This document shows positions 1 through 8,639 of a stretch of DNA of 43,433 nucleotides, one piece after another. This DNA comes from a virus. A program made the position numbers and the translations under genes. Each line of letters opens with the position of its first letter. Within the stretch, counting starts at the first letter, position 1. The DNA lies in IMG/VR virus record IMGVR_UViG_3300031997_000023, positions 1 through 43,433 of that record. The stretch is one strand, 5' to 3'. The notes beneath the pieces are model-generated. The model did not search any database. It had not been told where the DNA came from and saw nothing but the letters and a program-made list of their open reading frames with translations.

Positions 1-1060
1 TGATCACGGCGATCTGATACGGCCATTGATAACCCACGGTGTAACTGTAACCGGTCTTTGTCCCGTACTCGTTGATGAAGAACTTGGGAATACCAATCTT
101 CTTTGAACCCATCGGGGTCCACACAAACGACTCCGCACCGAAGCACAACGCTGAATGGATCGGGCCGTAATTGGCTCGCTTACCTTCATTGTCAGTACCC
201 ACAGTGGACTCGTTTTCAGTGAACACGCTGTCAGACAGAACAACGTTCCATCCGGCATACTTGAACACTTGATAATCTTCCAGACCCTTGATGGCGGTAG
301 TCAAACCACCAGCAATAGCCGCCGTCAAACGCCCGCCATCGTCATCCATCAGCAGGTCATTCCAAAACGCCGCCGAACAAACGCACATCAGACCACCATT
401 GATCAGTTTTGCGCCCGCCGAGTGCATCTTGATGTACAAGCTACGCATGTCCTTCCAAGTGGCCGACTTCTTTTGAGAAGATAATGCCATATGGTCTTGC
501 AATCCTGTAGCGTAGTACTTCGGGGCCGACTGAAACGTGAAGGTTTGCCCATACACGGTCAGAGAAGCCGCCGCCGACTGATCGAACGAGGTGGTCAGCG
601 TACCATCCGAAGCGTACAAGCCCGGAGTCATACGACCAACTTCAAAGGCGTTCCAAGCCAGTTCATCGAACCGGCGAAGAGCCGCCACACCCATTTCTTC
701 AGTCACATACTCTTCAACGGCCAGCCATGAAGTGTCAGCGGTGAAACGGACGATTTCTCCGTATTCATGCGTCAACTCCAGAGGGACGTTGAATTGGTCA
801 ACTGTCAGGTTGACACCGCTCGCGGGATCACTGCCACCGGCATCCGGACTAGCCATAGTCTCAGGACGACGAGCGCGACCTTTACGAGTGAACTTAGCAA
901 ACTGACCTGCGTGAATCTCAATCGGCTGGACAAAGCCGTAAGCCGGGTTCAGCATTGGTGTTTTCCACTCACGCCGTGCGAGAGTCTTCGTCACCAAACG
1001 CCGTTCACAGAACGCTTTTCCGCCATCCTGATTGAGAAGTGTGCTCAATGAGATAGCCAT
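1..1060 (-). CDS. Major capsid protein, N-terminal 353 residues (continues across the window join)
   Basis: HK97-fold-type major capsid protein that builds the icosahedral head. ATG at 1060 follows a good ribosome site (GAAGGAG, 8-base gap), and the frame is open to base 1. The N-terminus (MAISLSTLLNQ), a segment reading FVQPIEIHAGQFAKFTRKG and a later PLELTHEYGE are the kind of sequence seen in N4-gp56 family capsids. It lies directly downstream of the scaffold gene, the usual order. The last base here is the first base of an Asn codon completed at 43433-43432, giving a 387-residue protein. Identity as capsid is well supported by size and position; the exact family is inferred. Confidence 0.85.
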   Translation of the reverse strand, partial: MAISLSTLLNQDGGKAFCERRLVTKTLARREWKTPMLNPAYGFVQPIEIHAGQFAKFTRKGRARRPETMASPDAGGSDPASGVNLTVDQFNVPLELTHEYGEIVRFTADTSWLAVEEYVTEEMGVAALRRFDELAWNAFEVGRMTPGLYASDGTLTTSFDQSAAASLTVYGQTFTFQSAPKYYATGLQDHMALSSQKKSATWKDMRSLYIKMHSAGAKLINGGLMCVCSAAFWNDLLMDDDGGRLTAAIAGGLTTAIKGLEDYQVFKYAGWNVVLSDSVFTENESTVGTDNEGKRANYGPIHSALCFGAESFVWTPMGSKKIGIPKFFINEYGTKTGYSYTVGYQWPYQIAVI

Positions 1061-1082
1061 GTTTTATTCTCCTTCTATTGTT

Positions 1083-2180
1083 TTACCGGGAGGCAAGCGA
1101 CATTCGCCTGCTTAACTCACGGTCTAAATCTTCCATTCCCATATCATCCAATCTTTTGCTTGACCGAGAGACTGAAACTGACGGAGTCTCGAGAGAAGAA
1201 GTGAGATTGAATTTCTCCTTCAGCCCTTTGAGTTCCGTTTCCGCTTTTTCTGCTCTGCTGGCGTCAAAAGACAATTTTACAATCTGCGCGTGGAAATATG
1301 GATTGGCGGCCAAGAATGATACTTGCCTGTCATCCAGCGTCCCCTTTTCAACGATCTTGCCGTTCTCGATTTTGCCAATGAACTTGAGGTCAAACTCATT
1401 GCCATGTTTCGTCAACGCCGAGTCAGCCTTCATCAGGTCAGGAAAATCCTTGCCGGCGCGTTCAATCTGTCCTTTGACCTGTTGATCAAATTGCGCCTTG
1501 TTGGATTGTTCCGTCTGTTGTGCTTTCTGTTCAGACCGTTCGTTGATCTGAATGATGGGCATGGCGTCCTTGGAGATTTCAAGAACATCGGCGGAGATGT
1601 CACCAAACTGGTTATTCTGCGCCTTCTTGTAGACCCCCACGACTTCATCCATGCTCATCGCCTCGATCACATCCTTGGCCGTCTTGAACGCCTCTTGGTT
1701 GCGATAGTCGTTTCCGGGAAACAGTTTCCCGTCACGCGCCATCACATAGGCGTTGAAGATTTGGTCAGGATCAATCTCAGGCTTGGGCGTTGAATTCGGA
1801 TTGAGCTTCGACTCCAAGGACTCCAAGCGTTCCTTGAGGGCTTTATTCTCAATCCGCATCTCGGCAAACTTCTTGTCTGCTGGTGACTCAGAACTTCCAT
1901 CTTTCGCTGGCTCAGGGGTGCCGTCTGTCTTCGCCTGATTTGCGTCGGGCTTCGGCTCTGTTGGCTTGGAAACGTTCTTGCTGTCATTCACCTTTTGGGT
2001 GATAGAGGCAAGCATGGCATCGCTATCCGCCGACTCCTTGGCAAGATCAAACTCCGGCTCGGAACCATCCGAGATTTCAACATTAGCGATGAACTGCATG
2101 TCATCGTTGACCGGCGTCTGCTCAAGCGTCGTTGTCGCTGGTGTCGTTACCACTGTTTCCGCATTCTGTGTTTCACTCAT
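1083..2180 (-). CDS. Putative scaffolding protein
   Basis: A 365-residue, acidic, Thr/Pro/Glu/Lys-rich protein with a predicted coiled coil around residues 100-130 (repeated EMRIENKALKERLESLESK-type heptads). It has no catalytic motif. It sits between the portal block and the capsid gene, 22 bp from the capsid start, which is where head-assembly scaffolds of podoviruses are encoded. The first ~100 residues are low-complexity and probably disordered; the basic C-terminus (KRLDDMGMEDLDRELSRRM) would suit a capsid-binding helix-turn-helix as in P22 scaffold, but this is inference. The ribosome site is weak (GGAATGGAA). A strong terminator lies 84 bp upstream, so this gene may have its own promoter or rely on read-through. 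Confidence 0.7.
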   Translation of the reverse strand: MSETQNAETVVTTPATTTLEQTPVNDDMQFIANVEISDGSEPEFDLAKESADSDAMLASITQKVNDSKNVSKPTEPKPDANQAKTDGTPEPAKDGSSESPADKKFAEMRIENKALKERLESLESKLNPNSTPKPEIDPDQIFNAYVMARDGKLFPGNDYRNQEAFKTAKDVIEAMSMDEVVGVYKKAQNNQFGDISADVLEISKDAMPIIQINERSEQKAQQTEQSNKAQFDQQVKGQIERAGKDFPDLMKADSALTKHGNEFDLKFIGKIENGKIVEKGTLDDRQVSFLAANPYFHAQIVKLSFDASRAEKAETELKGLKEKFNLTSSLETPSVSVSRSSKRLDDMGMEDLDRELSRRMSLASR

Positions 2181-2263
2181 ATTTCCATTCCATTTCTCGA
2201 AGATAGGTTCTTCGGCGACCTTGTTGTCTCGAAGGCTGGCCCTTCGGTGACCCGTTCTGGCCC

Positions 2264-2301
2264 AATAAAAAAGGAGCGGCTCTTTTTACAGAACCGCTCC
2301 T
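2264..2301 (-). terminator. Rho-independent terminator between portal block and scaffold
   Basis: Read on the minus strand, AGGAGCGGTTCT and AGAGCCGCTCCT form a 12-bp stem with one G-U pair and a short loop, followed by six T. It lies 40 bp after the stop of the 102-residue gene and before the scaffold. It would reduce transcription from the terminase-portal side into scaffold and capsid. Confidence 0.85.
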
Positions 2302-2340
2302 GCTTTTCGCTCAGAACGATAATCAGCTAAGTGTTATTGG

Positions 2341-2649
2341 TCACTCCTTCAGGCCAGACCAGAACGAAGTCTCTTGTTGGGCTTCATCCTTCTCTGGCTT
2401 TTTGTCAGAATAATCTGTGAACAAAACTCCGGTCAACTTGTTGCGGGCCGTAATCCAGCCCTTTCGCGCTTCATCGGTCAGCCCTTGTGTCATCCACGTT
2501 GCCACCATAAAATTGTCCAAGACCTTTTCCAGCTTGGTAGACAGCCCGCTATTCTTCATCACGTCCATGAGTTGCTTGTCAGCCGCCGTGAACTCCAGCG
2601 AGTCACAAAACATGAACGGACGCTGTGCTTGTTTCTGCTTACCCCACAT
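2341..2649 (-). CDS. Hypothetical 102-residue protein following the portal
   Basis: No family recognised. The start MWGKQKQAQRPF is chosen because its ATG overlaps the last 11 bases of the portal gene; a longer frame would run far into the portal gene with a biased arginine-rich sequence. The protein is mixed charged and helical, ending in an acidic-basic tail (DKKPEKDEAQQET). It is the last gene before a strong terminator. Its position between portal and scaffold suggests a head-assembly or virion role, but nothing in the sequence shows which. Confidence 0.7.
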   Translation of the reverse strand: MWGKQKQAQRPFMFCDSLEFTAADKQLMDVMKNSGLSTKLEKVLDNFMVATWMTQGLTDEARKGWITARNKLTGVLFTDYSDKKPEKDEAQQETSFWSGLKE

Positions 2650-4462
2650 TGGTCGGCTCCTTCTGTGATGCCTTGAATTCCATTTCCTGATGCTTCTCGG
2701 CGGTCTCCACGGCGAGCTTCTGCAACTGTTCAATCTGCTTGTCCTGGGACTGATTGGTCTGGCCCAGTTGCGTCACCACTTGGAAGAGTTGTTTCATCAG
2801 CACATAAATCGGCGGCTCTGACCCGTTGTTACCAAGCAACACTTCGGCAAAGTTCGGATCATGCCGGGTCAACACATGCCGCAAACCTTCCTGAAGCTGA
2901 ATCGGCATCTTATCCATGAACTGAGCGGCAAGCATGAAGGCGTCTTTGTCCTTCATGTACTGCATGTCAGGGTTCAATGTTTTCTGTGATGCCGCTGGAA
3001 TGATCAGGAATGGAACATCATACATGTCCGGGTCAATGTATCCGCCGAATTTATTATTATTGATAATCGGCAATTGATATTTGAGTTCAGCCAAGTCAGA
3101 CCAAAGCATCCAAAACAGTTCCTTGTCTGGATCGTTGAACCGATCAGCACTGGCCGTAGAAATCATGCTTTGATTGGCGGCCTGAAGACTGGCTTCCGTC
3201 GCCGACTTCTCCAAGGTGCGCTTCTGTGACATCTCGGCTGAAAATAGATTCTGCCCGGCGCCGGAAATCACGCCAGCCATCCGCTTGAAATAGTCCAGCA
3301 TGAATGACAGCATTTGCGGGGGGTCGCCCATCTCGAAACGCTGAAGACCGAAAGGAATAACCTTTCCCGGCCCCGGCATGAACGTCAACTTGCTGGCGCC
3401 AGCTTCATTGGCCTGAAACATCGGATGGGCAAAATATGACATGTAGATCAAAATGGTATTCAGTAAAGACGTGGCGGCGATGTGATTGTCCATGCACTTG
3501 TGGCCTATCCCCTGTGAGTCATACCATGTCCGGCTTGCGTAGGAGTACCGGTTCTGAACAATCGGCCACAAGCCTTGATACCGCGTCCACGGCTTACTGT
3601 GAAGCAACGCATCCGGCATGTCTGGGCAGATGTATGAAACGCAACGCTCGCCCTTTTTGATCAACTTGTTTCTGGTCACATCCCAGTCATGCGCGTAGTG
3701 CGGGATTTCCCAGACAACAATCTCATCGTCAGACAGGCTTGACGTGTTGACGCCAATCAGGGTTTCGGTAATCTTAAAGACATTCGTTTCGTCAAGTCCG
3801 TTCGTCCTGACCATCACTTCATCTTCACGGTTATGTGAAAGGAACTCAAGTACACGTGTAATGGCGTTCTTGTCCCATCCATCAGTCGGATTGCCTTTGT
3901 CCTTGAGTTGCCTGGCGGAATACCGATTCACGAAAGCAAACTTCTCGCTGTTCATAGAGGCCGGAACTCTTGTTAGTGGCGACATAATGACATCTTTCGG
4001 GTCAACCGTTTCAAAGTCTGGAATGAGGTCGAACCGCGGGTCTTTACGCCGAATCAACTTGCTAACGGAGAAGCCGCGAAGGTTCTTCGTGTCCATCGCC
4101 TCTTCCTTCTTCTGTCTGAAGTTCAGGATGTGGCGCAAGAACGTGTCGAATGCCCGCTGTACCTTCATCACGCCGTCAACTGGAACGCCTTCTACCAAGG
4201 GGATGAAGTACGCCAATGACGGCGCGTTCATGTTCATCGTGATTTCATTGTCAGTCTTTTCGCAAGTGTTCTGGTCGAGGATGTTCTCAATGGCATTCGG
4301 TGCGCCGGGGTACGGATAGCTCTTGACCTTGGGCCTTGACCCCTTCCGCCGCTTGATGATGTCAGTATCATTCTCATCCCAGTCACGCCGGGCAGAAAGA
4401 TAACTGCTGATGTCCTCGAAGTAAGGACAAAGATCATCAGACCGTTGGATGGTTTTTGCCAT
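2639..4462 (-). CDS. Portal protein
   Basis: A 607-residue protein that would form the dodecameric ring at the head vertex through which DNA is packed. The start at MAKTIQRSDDLCPYF is preferred over an upstream in-frame start because it lies 14 bp after the previous stop; the ribosome site is weak (AAGAGA). The N-terminal ~100 residues carry a DIIKRRKGSRPKVKSYPYPGAPN-like region, the middle is rich in aromatic residues, and the C-terminus is a Gln-rich coiled coil (QTNQSQDKQIEQLQKLAVE). Length and position between terminase and scaffold fit a podovirus portal. No single motif proves the call. Confidence 0.8.
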   Translation of the reverse strand: MAKTIQRSDDLCPYFEDISSYLSARRDWDENDTDIIKRRKGSRPKVKSYPYPGAPNAIENILDQNTCEKTDNEITMNMNAPSLAYFIPLVEGVPVDGVMKVQRAFDTFLRHILNFRQKKEEAMDTKNLRGFSVSKLIRRKDPRFDLIPDFETVDPKDVIMSPLTRVPASMNSEKFAFVNRYSARQLKDKGNPTDGWDKNAITRVLEFLSHNREDEVMVRTNGLDETNVFKITETLIGVNTSSLSDDEIVVWEIPHYAHDWDVTRNKLIKKGERCVSYICPDMPDALLHSKPWTRYQGLWPIVQNRYSYASRTWYDSQGIGHKCMDNHIAATSLLNTILIYMSYFAHPMFQANEAGASKLTFMPGPGKVIPFGLQRFEMGDPPQMLSFMLDYFKRMAGVISGAGQNLFSAEMSQKRTLEKSATEASLQAANQSMISTASADRFNDPDKELFWMLWSDLAELKYQLPIINNNKFGGYIDPDMYDVPFLIIPAASQKTLNPDMQYMKDKDAFMLAAQFMDKMPIQLQEGLRHVLTRHDPNFAEVLLGNNGSEPPIYVLMKQLFQVVTQLGQTNQSQDKQIEQLQKLAVETAEKHQEMEFKASQKEPTNVG

Positions 4463-4476
4463 GAATATCTCTTGTC

Positions 4477-5439
4477 TTACAATCCTGACGTCACCAGAAG
4501 CCCACCAATGAAAGAACAAACATTTGTTCCAAGCGTTATGGTTGCCGTTTTTCCATTTGTCGTTCCGACCTTATAGGTTTCCGCATCAACAGACGTTGCT
4601 CCAGCAATCGTGCCGCCGATAGTAATTACATTGCCATCGGTAGAAATGACATTGGTTCCACCAGAAGTAATCGTAAACGCACCAGAATTTGTTTGAGTCT
4701 TGGCGACGGTCACATTCTCGGAAACAACAAGACTATTGGATAGAGTGAGAGCTGTTTCCGCGAAAGACATCTTTTGGTAACCCGTTCCATTACCAACCCT
4801 TTTTATATAAAAATCTATTTTCCCCGGAACAGCACCAGTTGTCGAATCTCCATTTTGAATAAACTCAATCACTGAAGACAGCGTAGGATTATTACTTGAG
4901 TTACAGCCATAAGCTTCAAGGCGGCCAAGATGTTGACCACTATCTGTTTCTTCCCAATCGTCCATGTATTGAGTCTTTGAATTTCTAAACGAAATTCTAG
5001 GCCCCCAAAGAGTACTAAGGTGAAAATGATCAATCTGTATTTGCGTGTAACCGTTCGTTCCACCGGACATAGGATGTGGTATACTATGTTTTAACCTTAT
5101 AAGGGCCGAATTTATCACAGGGCCACCATTCGTTCCACTATCAATCTTAAAGTCATATACATTGGTTCCACCAGAAGTAATCGTAAACGCACCTTCATTG
5201 ATGACCAATGACTTCGTGTCAATGGCCTTCAGGTAGATATCGCTCAAACCAGTGATCGTCGAATTGAGATACGAAAACCCAACCGCGTCATTCGTAAACA
5301 GATAGTCCAAGTACTCTTGAATGTTTCCCCGGTCACTCAGGTCATGCGTGTCATGGCTCCAACGATCCTTGCTCTTCACTTGCGCCAAGCAAACAATCGC
5401 CGTCAACATTGTCACGGCAAACACGAATAGTTTCTTCAT
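4477..5439 (-). CDS. Fibre-like protein with Sec signal peptide
   Basis: A 320-residue protein. It begins with a signal peptide (KK, then a hydrophobic run to about residue 19, with likely cleavage after CLA). The rest is rich in Thr, Ser, Gly and Asn in short beta-type repeats, as in trimeric phage fibres and tailspike stems. The motif GAFTITSGGTNV occurs twice and is encoded by a 35-bp exact DNA repeat (4649-4683 and 5159-5193). A good ribosome site (AAGGAG) precedes the ATG. It lies between terminase and portal, an unusual place for a fibre. Function as a host-contact or capsid-surface protein is inferred. Confidence 0.65.
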   Translation of the reverse strand: MKKLFVFAVTMLTAIVCLAQVKSKDRWSHDTHDLSDRGNIQEYLDYLFTNDAVGFSYLNSTITGLSDIYLKAIDTKSLVINEGAFTITSGGTNVYDFKIDSGTNGGPVINSALIRLKHSIPHPMSGGTNGYTQIQIDHFHLSTLWGPRISFRNSKTQYMDDWEETDSGQHLGRLEAYGCNSSNNPTLSSVIEFIQNGDSTTGAVPGKIDFYIKRVGNGTGYQKMSFAETALTLSNSLVVSENVTVAKTQTNSGAFTITSGGTNVISTDGNVITIGGTIAGATSVDAETYKVGTTNGKTATITLGTNVCSFIGGLLVTSGL

Positions 5440-5451
5440 CTCTGGTTCTCC

Positions 5452-5625
5452 TTACTTTATGTTTGATTGTGTTCGTTCGGTCAATTCGACGGAAACGGTT
5501 TTGTCTGATTTGCGAATAAGGAGGCTTCCAAACGGAAGAAGAAGGATTTTGTCCAGCTTGAATATGATATCAAGCCGCGTTCTCTCCAGCCCTTCAAGCC
5601 CTGATAAAGCATGTTCTTCTTGCAT
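5452..5625 (-). CDS. Small hypothetical protein, 57 residues
   Basis: Begins MQEEHALSGLEGLERTRLD and ends ELTERTQSNIK. Amphipathic, with a central hydrophobic stretch (IIFKLDKILLLPFGSLL). No family recognised. It fills the gap between the terminase and the fibre gene. A good promoter lies just upstream; the predicted transcription start is only about 5 bases before the ATG, so the message may be nearly leaderless. No clear ribosome site is visible. Confidence 0.5.
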   Translation of the reverse strand: MQEEHALSGLEGLERTRLDIIFKLDKILLLPFGSLLIRKSDKTVSVELTERTQSNIK

Positions 5626-5636
5626 CTTTAATTTCT

Positions 5637-5664
5637 AAAATACTACAAAATGAGAAAGTGTCAA
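5637..5664 (-). promoter_or_regulatory. Sigma70-type promoter, leftward
   Basis: On the minus strand TTGACA (5659-5664), a 16-bp spacer and TATTTT (5637-5642). It sits between the terminase stop and the 57-residue gene, in AT-rich sequence, and would drive the fibre-portal block. The parS-like palindrome lies 19 bp upstream of the -35 box. Confidence 0.55.
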
Positions 5665-5683
5665 TATCTTTTTTTTGGGGGAT

Positions 5684-5699
5684 TGTTCCACGTGGAACA
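5684..5699. promoter_or_regulatory. Perfect parS-like palindrome (ParB/Noc-type site)
   Basis: The 16-bp perfect palindrome TGTTCCACGTGGAACA starts two bases after the large terminase stop codon. Each half (GTTCCAC) matches the half-site of chromosomal parS in pseudomonads and other bacteria. No ParB gene is recognisable in this genome, so a host ParB is the obvious binder. Alternatives are an operator for the adjacent promoter or a plus-strand hairpin followed by TTTT; the minus-strand side has no T tract. I found no second copy. Confidence 0.6.
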
Positions 5700-5701
5700 T
5701 T

Positions 5702-7252
5702 TTACACGCCGCGCCAGCCGTGATTCATGACCCCAATCTGTTCGTCTTCCTGACCGCACATCATCAGGGCTTCCTTCGGATCGCCACACTTTGACATCTT
5801 CTTCTTGTCCTCAATCGTGAATGCCTGCAAATCTTCCACGCTTCGGCAAAGCTGGATCACGGTGTCAAGCCGGTCTGGCGAATTTTCCTTTCGAGTCTTT
5901 CTCGCAATCTCCTTCGATTCAATCCTGATCCTGTTGTCATCCTGATTCCGCATCAAAAACTGGCGTTTCCTCATCTGCTCAAGCAATATCTCATCTTTCG
6001 GCAGGATCACGGCGTTCTCGTTCATCAGCCTTTTCAGCTTCCAATGAAGCTCGGCATATTCATCAACAAACTGTAACTTGTCCATTGGCAACTGGTTACT
6101 ATTGACCTTGTTGATATACCAGCCGTTTTTCTCAATTTCGCGGATGATTTCTGCGCCCAACCCACCATTGTCGCCGTACACCTGATCGTCTCTCAATCCA
6201 AACTGCTCGTACAGCCTGATGTACTTCAACGCCTCGTCACTAGGCGCGCTCCCGGATGACCGCTTCCAGCAGACAAGCGGATAGATAAAGTTGCCATCAC
6301 GACACCCGAACGTGCTCTCATCTCCCCCTCCGGCAAAGTCACAAAAGGCCATCTTGGTGCTTCCGATCTTCTCCCGCATCCCGCTCATGGCATGGCCCAC
6401 CTTGGCCAGATCATTGTCGTTGAACACATGGTAGGCATCGCTTCTGAAGAACTTCGCCAAGAGGATAGAGCATACCTTGGGGTGATCCTGACCATGCGTC
6501 TCTATCATGGCCTTCTTCCGGCTCCTGGACGGCTCCTTAAGCAAGTGTGGGCATTGTGTCCAGTCTATCCCCTCCGGAGCAAATTGAATCTTCTTGCCCT
6601 GCCATGTCCATTCCGTGGTCCACGTCTTGCTCTTGTTCATGCAAGCGTCGTAAAACTCACCGTTATTCTCTCCTGACGTGCTGATGTAAAGCACCACATT
6701 GGCATTGCACCGCTCTATCGCCTCGAATATCTCTGTCCGGCCACTCTTGGCTTCGTCATTGATGATCACCAGCGGGAACGGTCTGTCATTGAAGTCCCTG
6801 TCGGGCTGTATGTCCTTGTGGAATCCCTCAAACCGCCCGCCCTCCTTGGTGCAGAAGTACAGAATCTCACTACTCCGCAAGCCGTCAATGCTCGGGAACA
6901 CCACTTTGTCATTCCGAAAGTTCCATTCCGGTTGCCGCAGACAAAATGACCTCAAGCTCGGAGCCAACTGTTCATCCAACTGCCGCTCAGATGCCGACGT
7001 GATAACTACCCGGCTCCCCGGAAAGGCCAGACACACTGAAATTGCAAATATCGGCACCACATAGCTCGTCTTCCCCGCCTCATTACAGCAAATACACGCC
7101 ACTTGCGCCCCATCCCGCCACAACGCATCGAAAATCGCGCACTGCCATGGGTACGGCTTCCTCGGCGTCAAGTACCTGGCCTGCAATACCGGGTGAAACT
7201 CCGGCAGGAACTTGAACCGGCCATCACTCAAGGTCAAACTCTCACCGCTCAC
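5702..7252 (-). CDS. Terminase large subunit
   Basis: A 516-residue ATPase-nuclease that drives DNA into the head. A Walker A-like motif (CCNEAGKTS, about residues 55-63) and Walker B (LVIINDEAKSG, about 161-171) mark the ATPase half. The C-terminal half has the RNase H-type nuclease acidic residues in CDFAGGGDE, YGDNGGLG and SPDRLDTV. The start is a GTG overlapping the upstream gene by four bases (GTGA). Length and motif order are typical of the family. It is followed by the parS-like palindrome. Confidence 0.93.
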   Translation of the reverse strand: MSGESLTLSDGRFKFLPEFHPVLQARYLTPRKPYPWQCAIFDALWRDGAQVACICCNEAGKTSYVVPIFAISVCLAFPGSRVVITSASERQLDEQLAPSLRSFCLRQPEWNFRNDKVVFPSIDGLRSSEILYFCTKEGGRFEGFHKDIQPDRDFNDRPFPLVIINDEAKSGRTEIFEAIERCNANVVLYISTSGENNGEFYDACMNKSKTWTTEWTWQGKKIQFAPEGIDWTQCPHLLKEPSRSRKKAMIETHGQDHPKVCSILLAKFFRSDAYHVFNDNDLAKVGHAMSGMREKIGSTKMAFCDFAGGGDESTFGCRDGNFIYPLVCWKRSSGSAPSDEALKYIRLYEQFGLRDDQVYGDNGGLGAEIIREIEKNGWYINKVNSNQLPMDKLQFVDEYAELHWKLKRLMNENAVILPKDEILLEQMRKRQFLMRNQDDNRIRIESKEIARKTRKENSPDRLDTVIQLCRSVEDLQAFTIEDKKKMSKCGDPKEALMMCGQEDEQIGVMNHGWRGV

Positions 7253-7950
7253 TTGATCAAGTCCCCCTTCCAGTCATAATTCTTTCCGTCATCCTCAATC
7301 ACTTCCACGCCAGACCGGATCAGCACTTCCTTGACCCTTGCCCAGATGATCGGAGTCAAATCGCTCTCACCCTTTATCCTACTTCTGATCAAATGCGCCA
7401 TGACATGTTGCGGTCTTGGTGCTACCGCCTGCTGGTTGACCTTCTCCTTGTCACCGAAAACCTCACTCAAGTACTTCAACGCCTGTAATCCGGCTTCTGT
7501 CCTGACACCATCGCCCTCTTCTGCCTGTCTGACGATACGCCTAAACGCCAAGATTCGCCCCTCCAACGTGCTGGTATCGCTGACTTTCTTCCGGTATGTT
7601 CGCTTTGGCTTCTCTTCCGTGGGTGGCTCTGCCTGCTCCGTTTGCTCTGTAACATCCGAATCTTCTGGCGGGTCATTCATGGGGTCAGGCGCCACTTCCT
7701 CAACCGGCAATGGTGCACGCGGCGTGTCGTAGTACGGGTCAGGCTTCGGCGGCTTGGGCGGCAAAGGCACCTTCATCGCCAGCTTGACCAGCGGATCAAT
7801 CCTCGGCTTCTTTGGTTCAGGCTCATACGTCTTCATCACCTTGGCGTCCTTCCCTGCCGTCTCATCACGTCGAGCCAAGGCATCCGCATCCAACATGACG
7901 ATCTTCCGATTCGCCTTCCCGAAAATAAAGTCTTTGTCAAACTGACTCAC
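7249..7950 (-). CDS. Putative terminase small subunit
   Basis: A 233-residue protein. The N-terminal half is Pro- and charge-rich (KVPLPPKPPKPDPYYD, then EEVAPDPMNDPPEDSD), followed by a basic KPKRTYRKK stretch and a compact helical C-terminus (residues ~125-233). It overlaps the large terminase by four bases and precedes it, the usual place of the small, DNA-recognising subunit. No helix-turn-helix can be assigned with confidence. The start used is the GTG that overlaps the previous stop (GTGA); a second GTG lies 15 bases upstream. Confidence 0.5.
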   Translation of the reverse strand: MSQFDKDFIFGKANRKIVMLDADALARRDETAGKDAKVMKTYEPEPKKPRIDPLVKLAMKVPLPPKPPKPDPYYDTPRAPLPVEEVAPDPMNDPPEDSDVTEQTEQAEPPTEEKPKRTYRKKVSDTSTLEGRILAFRRIVRQAEEGDGVRTEAGLQALKYLSEVFGDKEKVNQQAVAPRPQHVMAHLIRSRIKGESDLTPIIWARVKEVLIRSGVEVIEDDGKNYDWKGDLIK

Positions 7951-8087
7951 TTCTTGTCCTTGCACTTCCTGATCTTGACCTCATAAACATCATCGCCATC
8001 CCAGACGTAAAAACATCCTTCAACCTTTTCGTCATCCATCTTTTCTTTGATGTACTCAGCCGCGTTTTTCATTACCGGATTTGACAT
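7947..8087 (-). CDS. Small hypothetical protein, 46 residues
   Basis: Begins MSNPVMKNAAEYIKEKM and ends IRKCKDKK. The ATG follows GGAG with a 5-base gap and overlaps the upstream stop (TAATG); its own stop overlaps the next start (GTGA). This tight packing on both sides is the main evidence that it is real. A mixed helix followed by a Tyr/Trp/Asp beta-like segment (CFYVWDGDDVYEVKI). Function unknown. Confidence 0.55.
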   Translation of the reverse strand: MSNPVMKNAAEYIKEKMDDEKVEGCFYVWDGDDVYEVKIRKCKDKK

Positions 8088-8254
8088 TATGGCTCCATTC
8101 TCAACAAACAAATAAGCGACCTCATCTTCATCGAAAACCTGAACGCCCGGATCACCGCCTCCGCCGATTCTCCCAAGCTCCGATGCCCCGTTTGCTCCTT
8201 CACTTCCCGCAAGTACTCCATCACGTCACGATCCAGCTTCACTACCCGCTTCAT
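8087..8254 (-). CDS. Ribbon-helix-helix (CopG/Arc-like) small DNA-binding protein
   Basis: 55 residues. The pattern RVVKLDRDVMEYLREVKEQ followed by SLGESAEAVIRAFR is a beta strand, helix, turn and second helix as in ribbon-helix-helix repressors and antitoxins. It would bind DNA as a dimer. It overlaps the HNH gene start-side by 28 bp and the next gene by TAATG. Likely a phage transcription regulator; a link to terminase expression is only positional. Confidence 0.6.
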   Translation of the reverse strand: MKRVVKLDRDVMEYLREVKEQTGHRSLGESAEAVIRAFRFSMKMRSLICLLRMEP

Positions 8255-8639
8255 CCTTGACCCTCCGTTCCTTGATCTGTTCGTATTCCTTCCGCAACCG
8301 GTTCACATCTCCTACCTTCCCCTTCCGTCTCAAGCTATCATTCCACGCCTTCCAATCCTTCCCGTGCCCCACCAGCCAATGGTGCAACCGGCACATGGTG
8401 ATCAGGTTCTCTTCCAAGCACGCCTTCTCCGGACAGACATGCACCGGCTCCCGATGATGCACGTCATTCCCTCGCCCAAAGAAACTTGCCGCCACCCCGC
8501 ATACAGCACAATCAGGAAACTTCTTCCTGAACGCCCTCTTGGCCGACTGTACCCGCCACTCCGTCACCGGATGACGCAACGATCCAGCCAACCTATCCCA
8601 TCTTGTTTTCACGTTTCCCTTTCTTGAAAAACACTGCAT
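8226..8639 (-). CDS. HNH endonuclease upstream of terminase
   Basis: 137 residues with a zinc-type HNH core: CAVCG (CxxC), DVHHREPVHVC, and NLITMCRLHHWLVGH. HNH proteins encoded beside terminase in HK97-like phages cooperate with terminase in cos cleavage and packaging, and that is the likely role here. The start is uncertain: ATG at 8639 overlaps the upstream gene by 47 bp, while an in-frame GTG near 8611 would nearly remove the overlap but has a poor ribosome site. Confidence 0.85.
   Translation of the reverse strand: MQCFSRKGNVKTRWDRLAGSLRHPVTEWRVQSAKRAFRKKFPDCAVCGVAASFFGRGNDVHHREPVHVCPEKACLEENLITMCRLHHWLVGHGKDWKAWNDSLRRKGKVGDVNRLRKEYEQIKERRVKDEAGSEAGS

Noticed and set aside
4649-5193. 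Diversity-generating retroelement template and variable repeats
   Set aside because: Only a short exact repeat within one gene; no reverse transcriptase is present and there is no A-specific variation.
5684-5699. The palindrome after terminase as a leftward terminator
   Set aside because: On the minus strand it is followed by ATCCCCC and an A run, not T. A rightward terminator (TTTT follows) has no gene to serve there.
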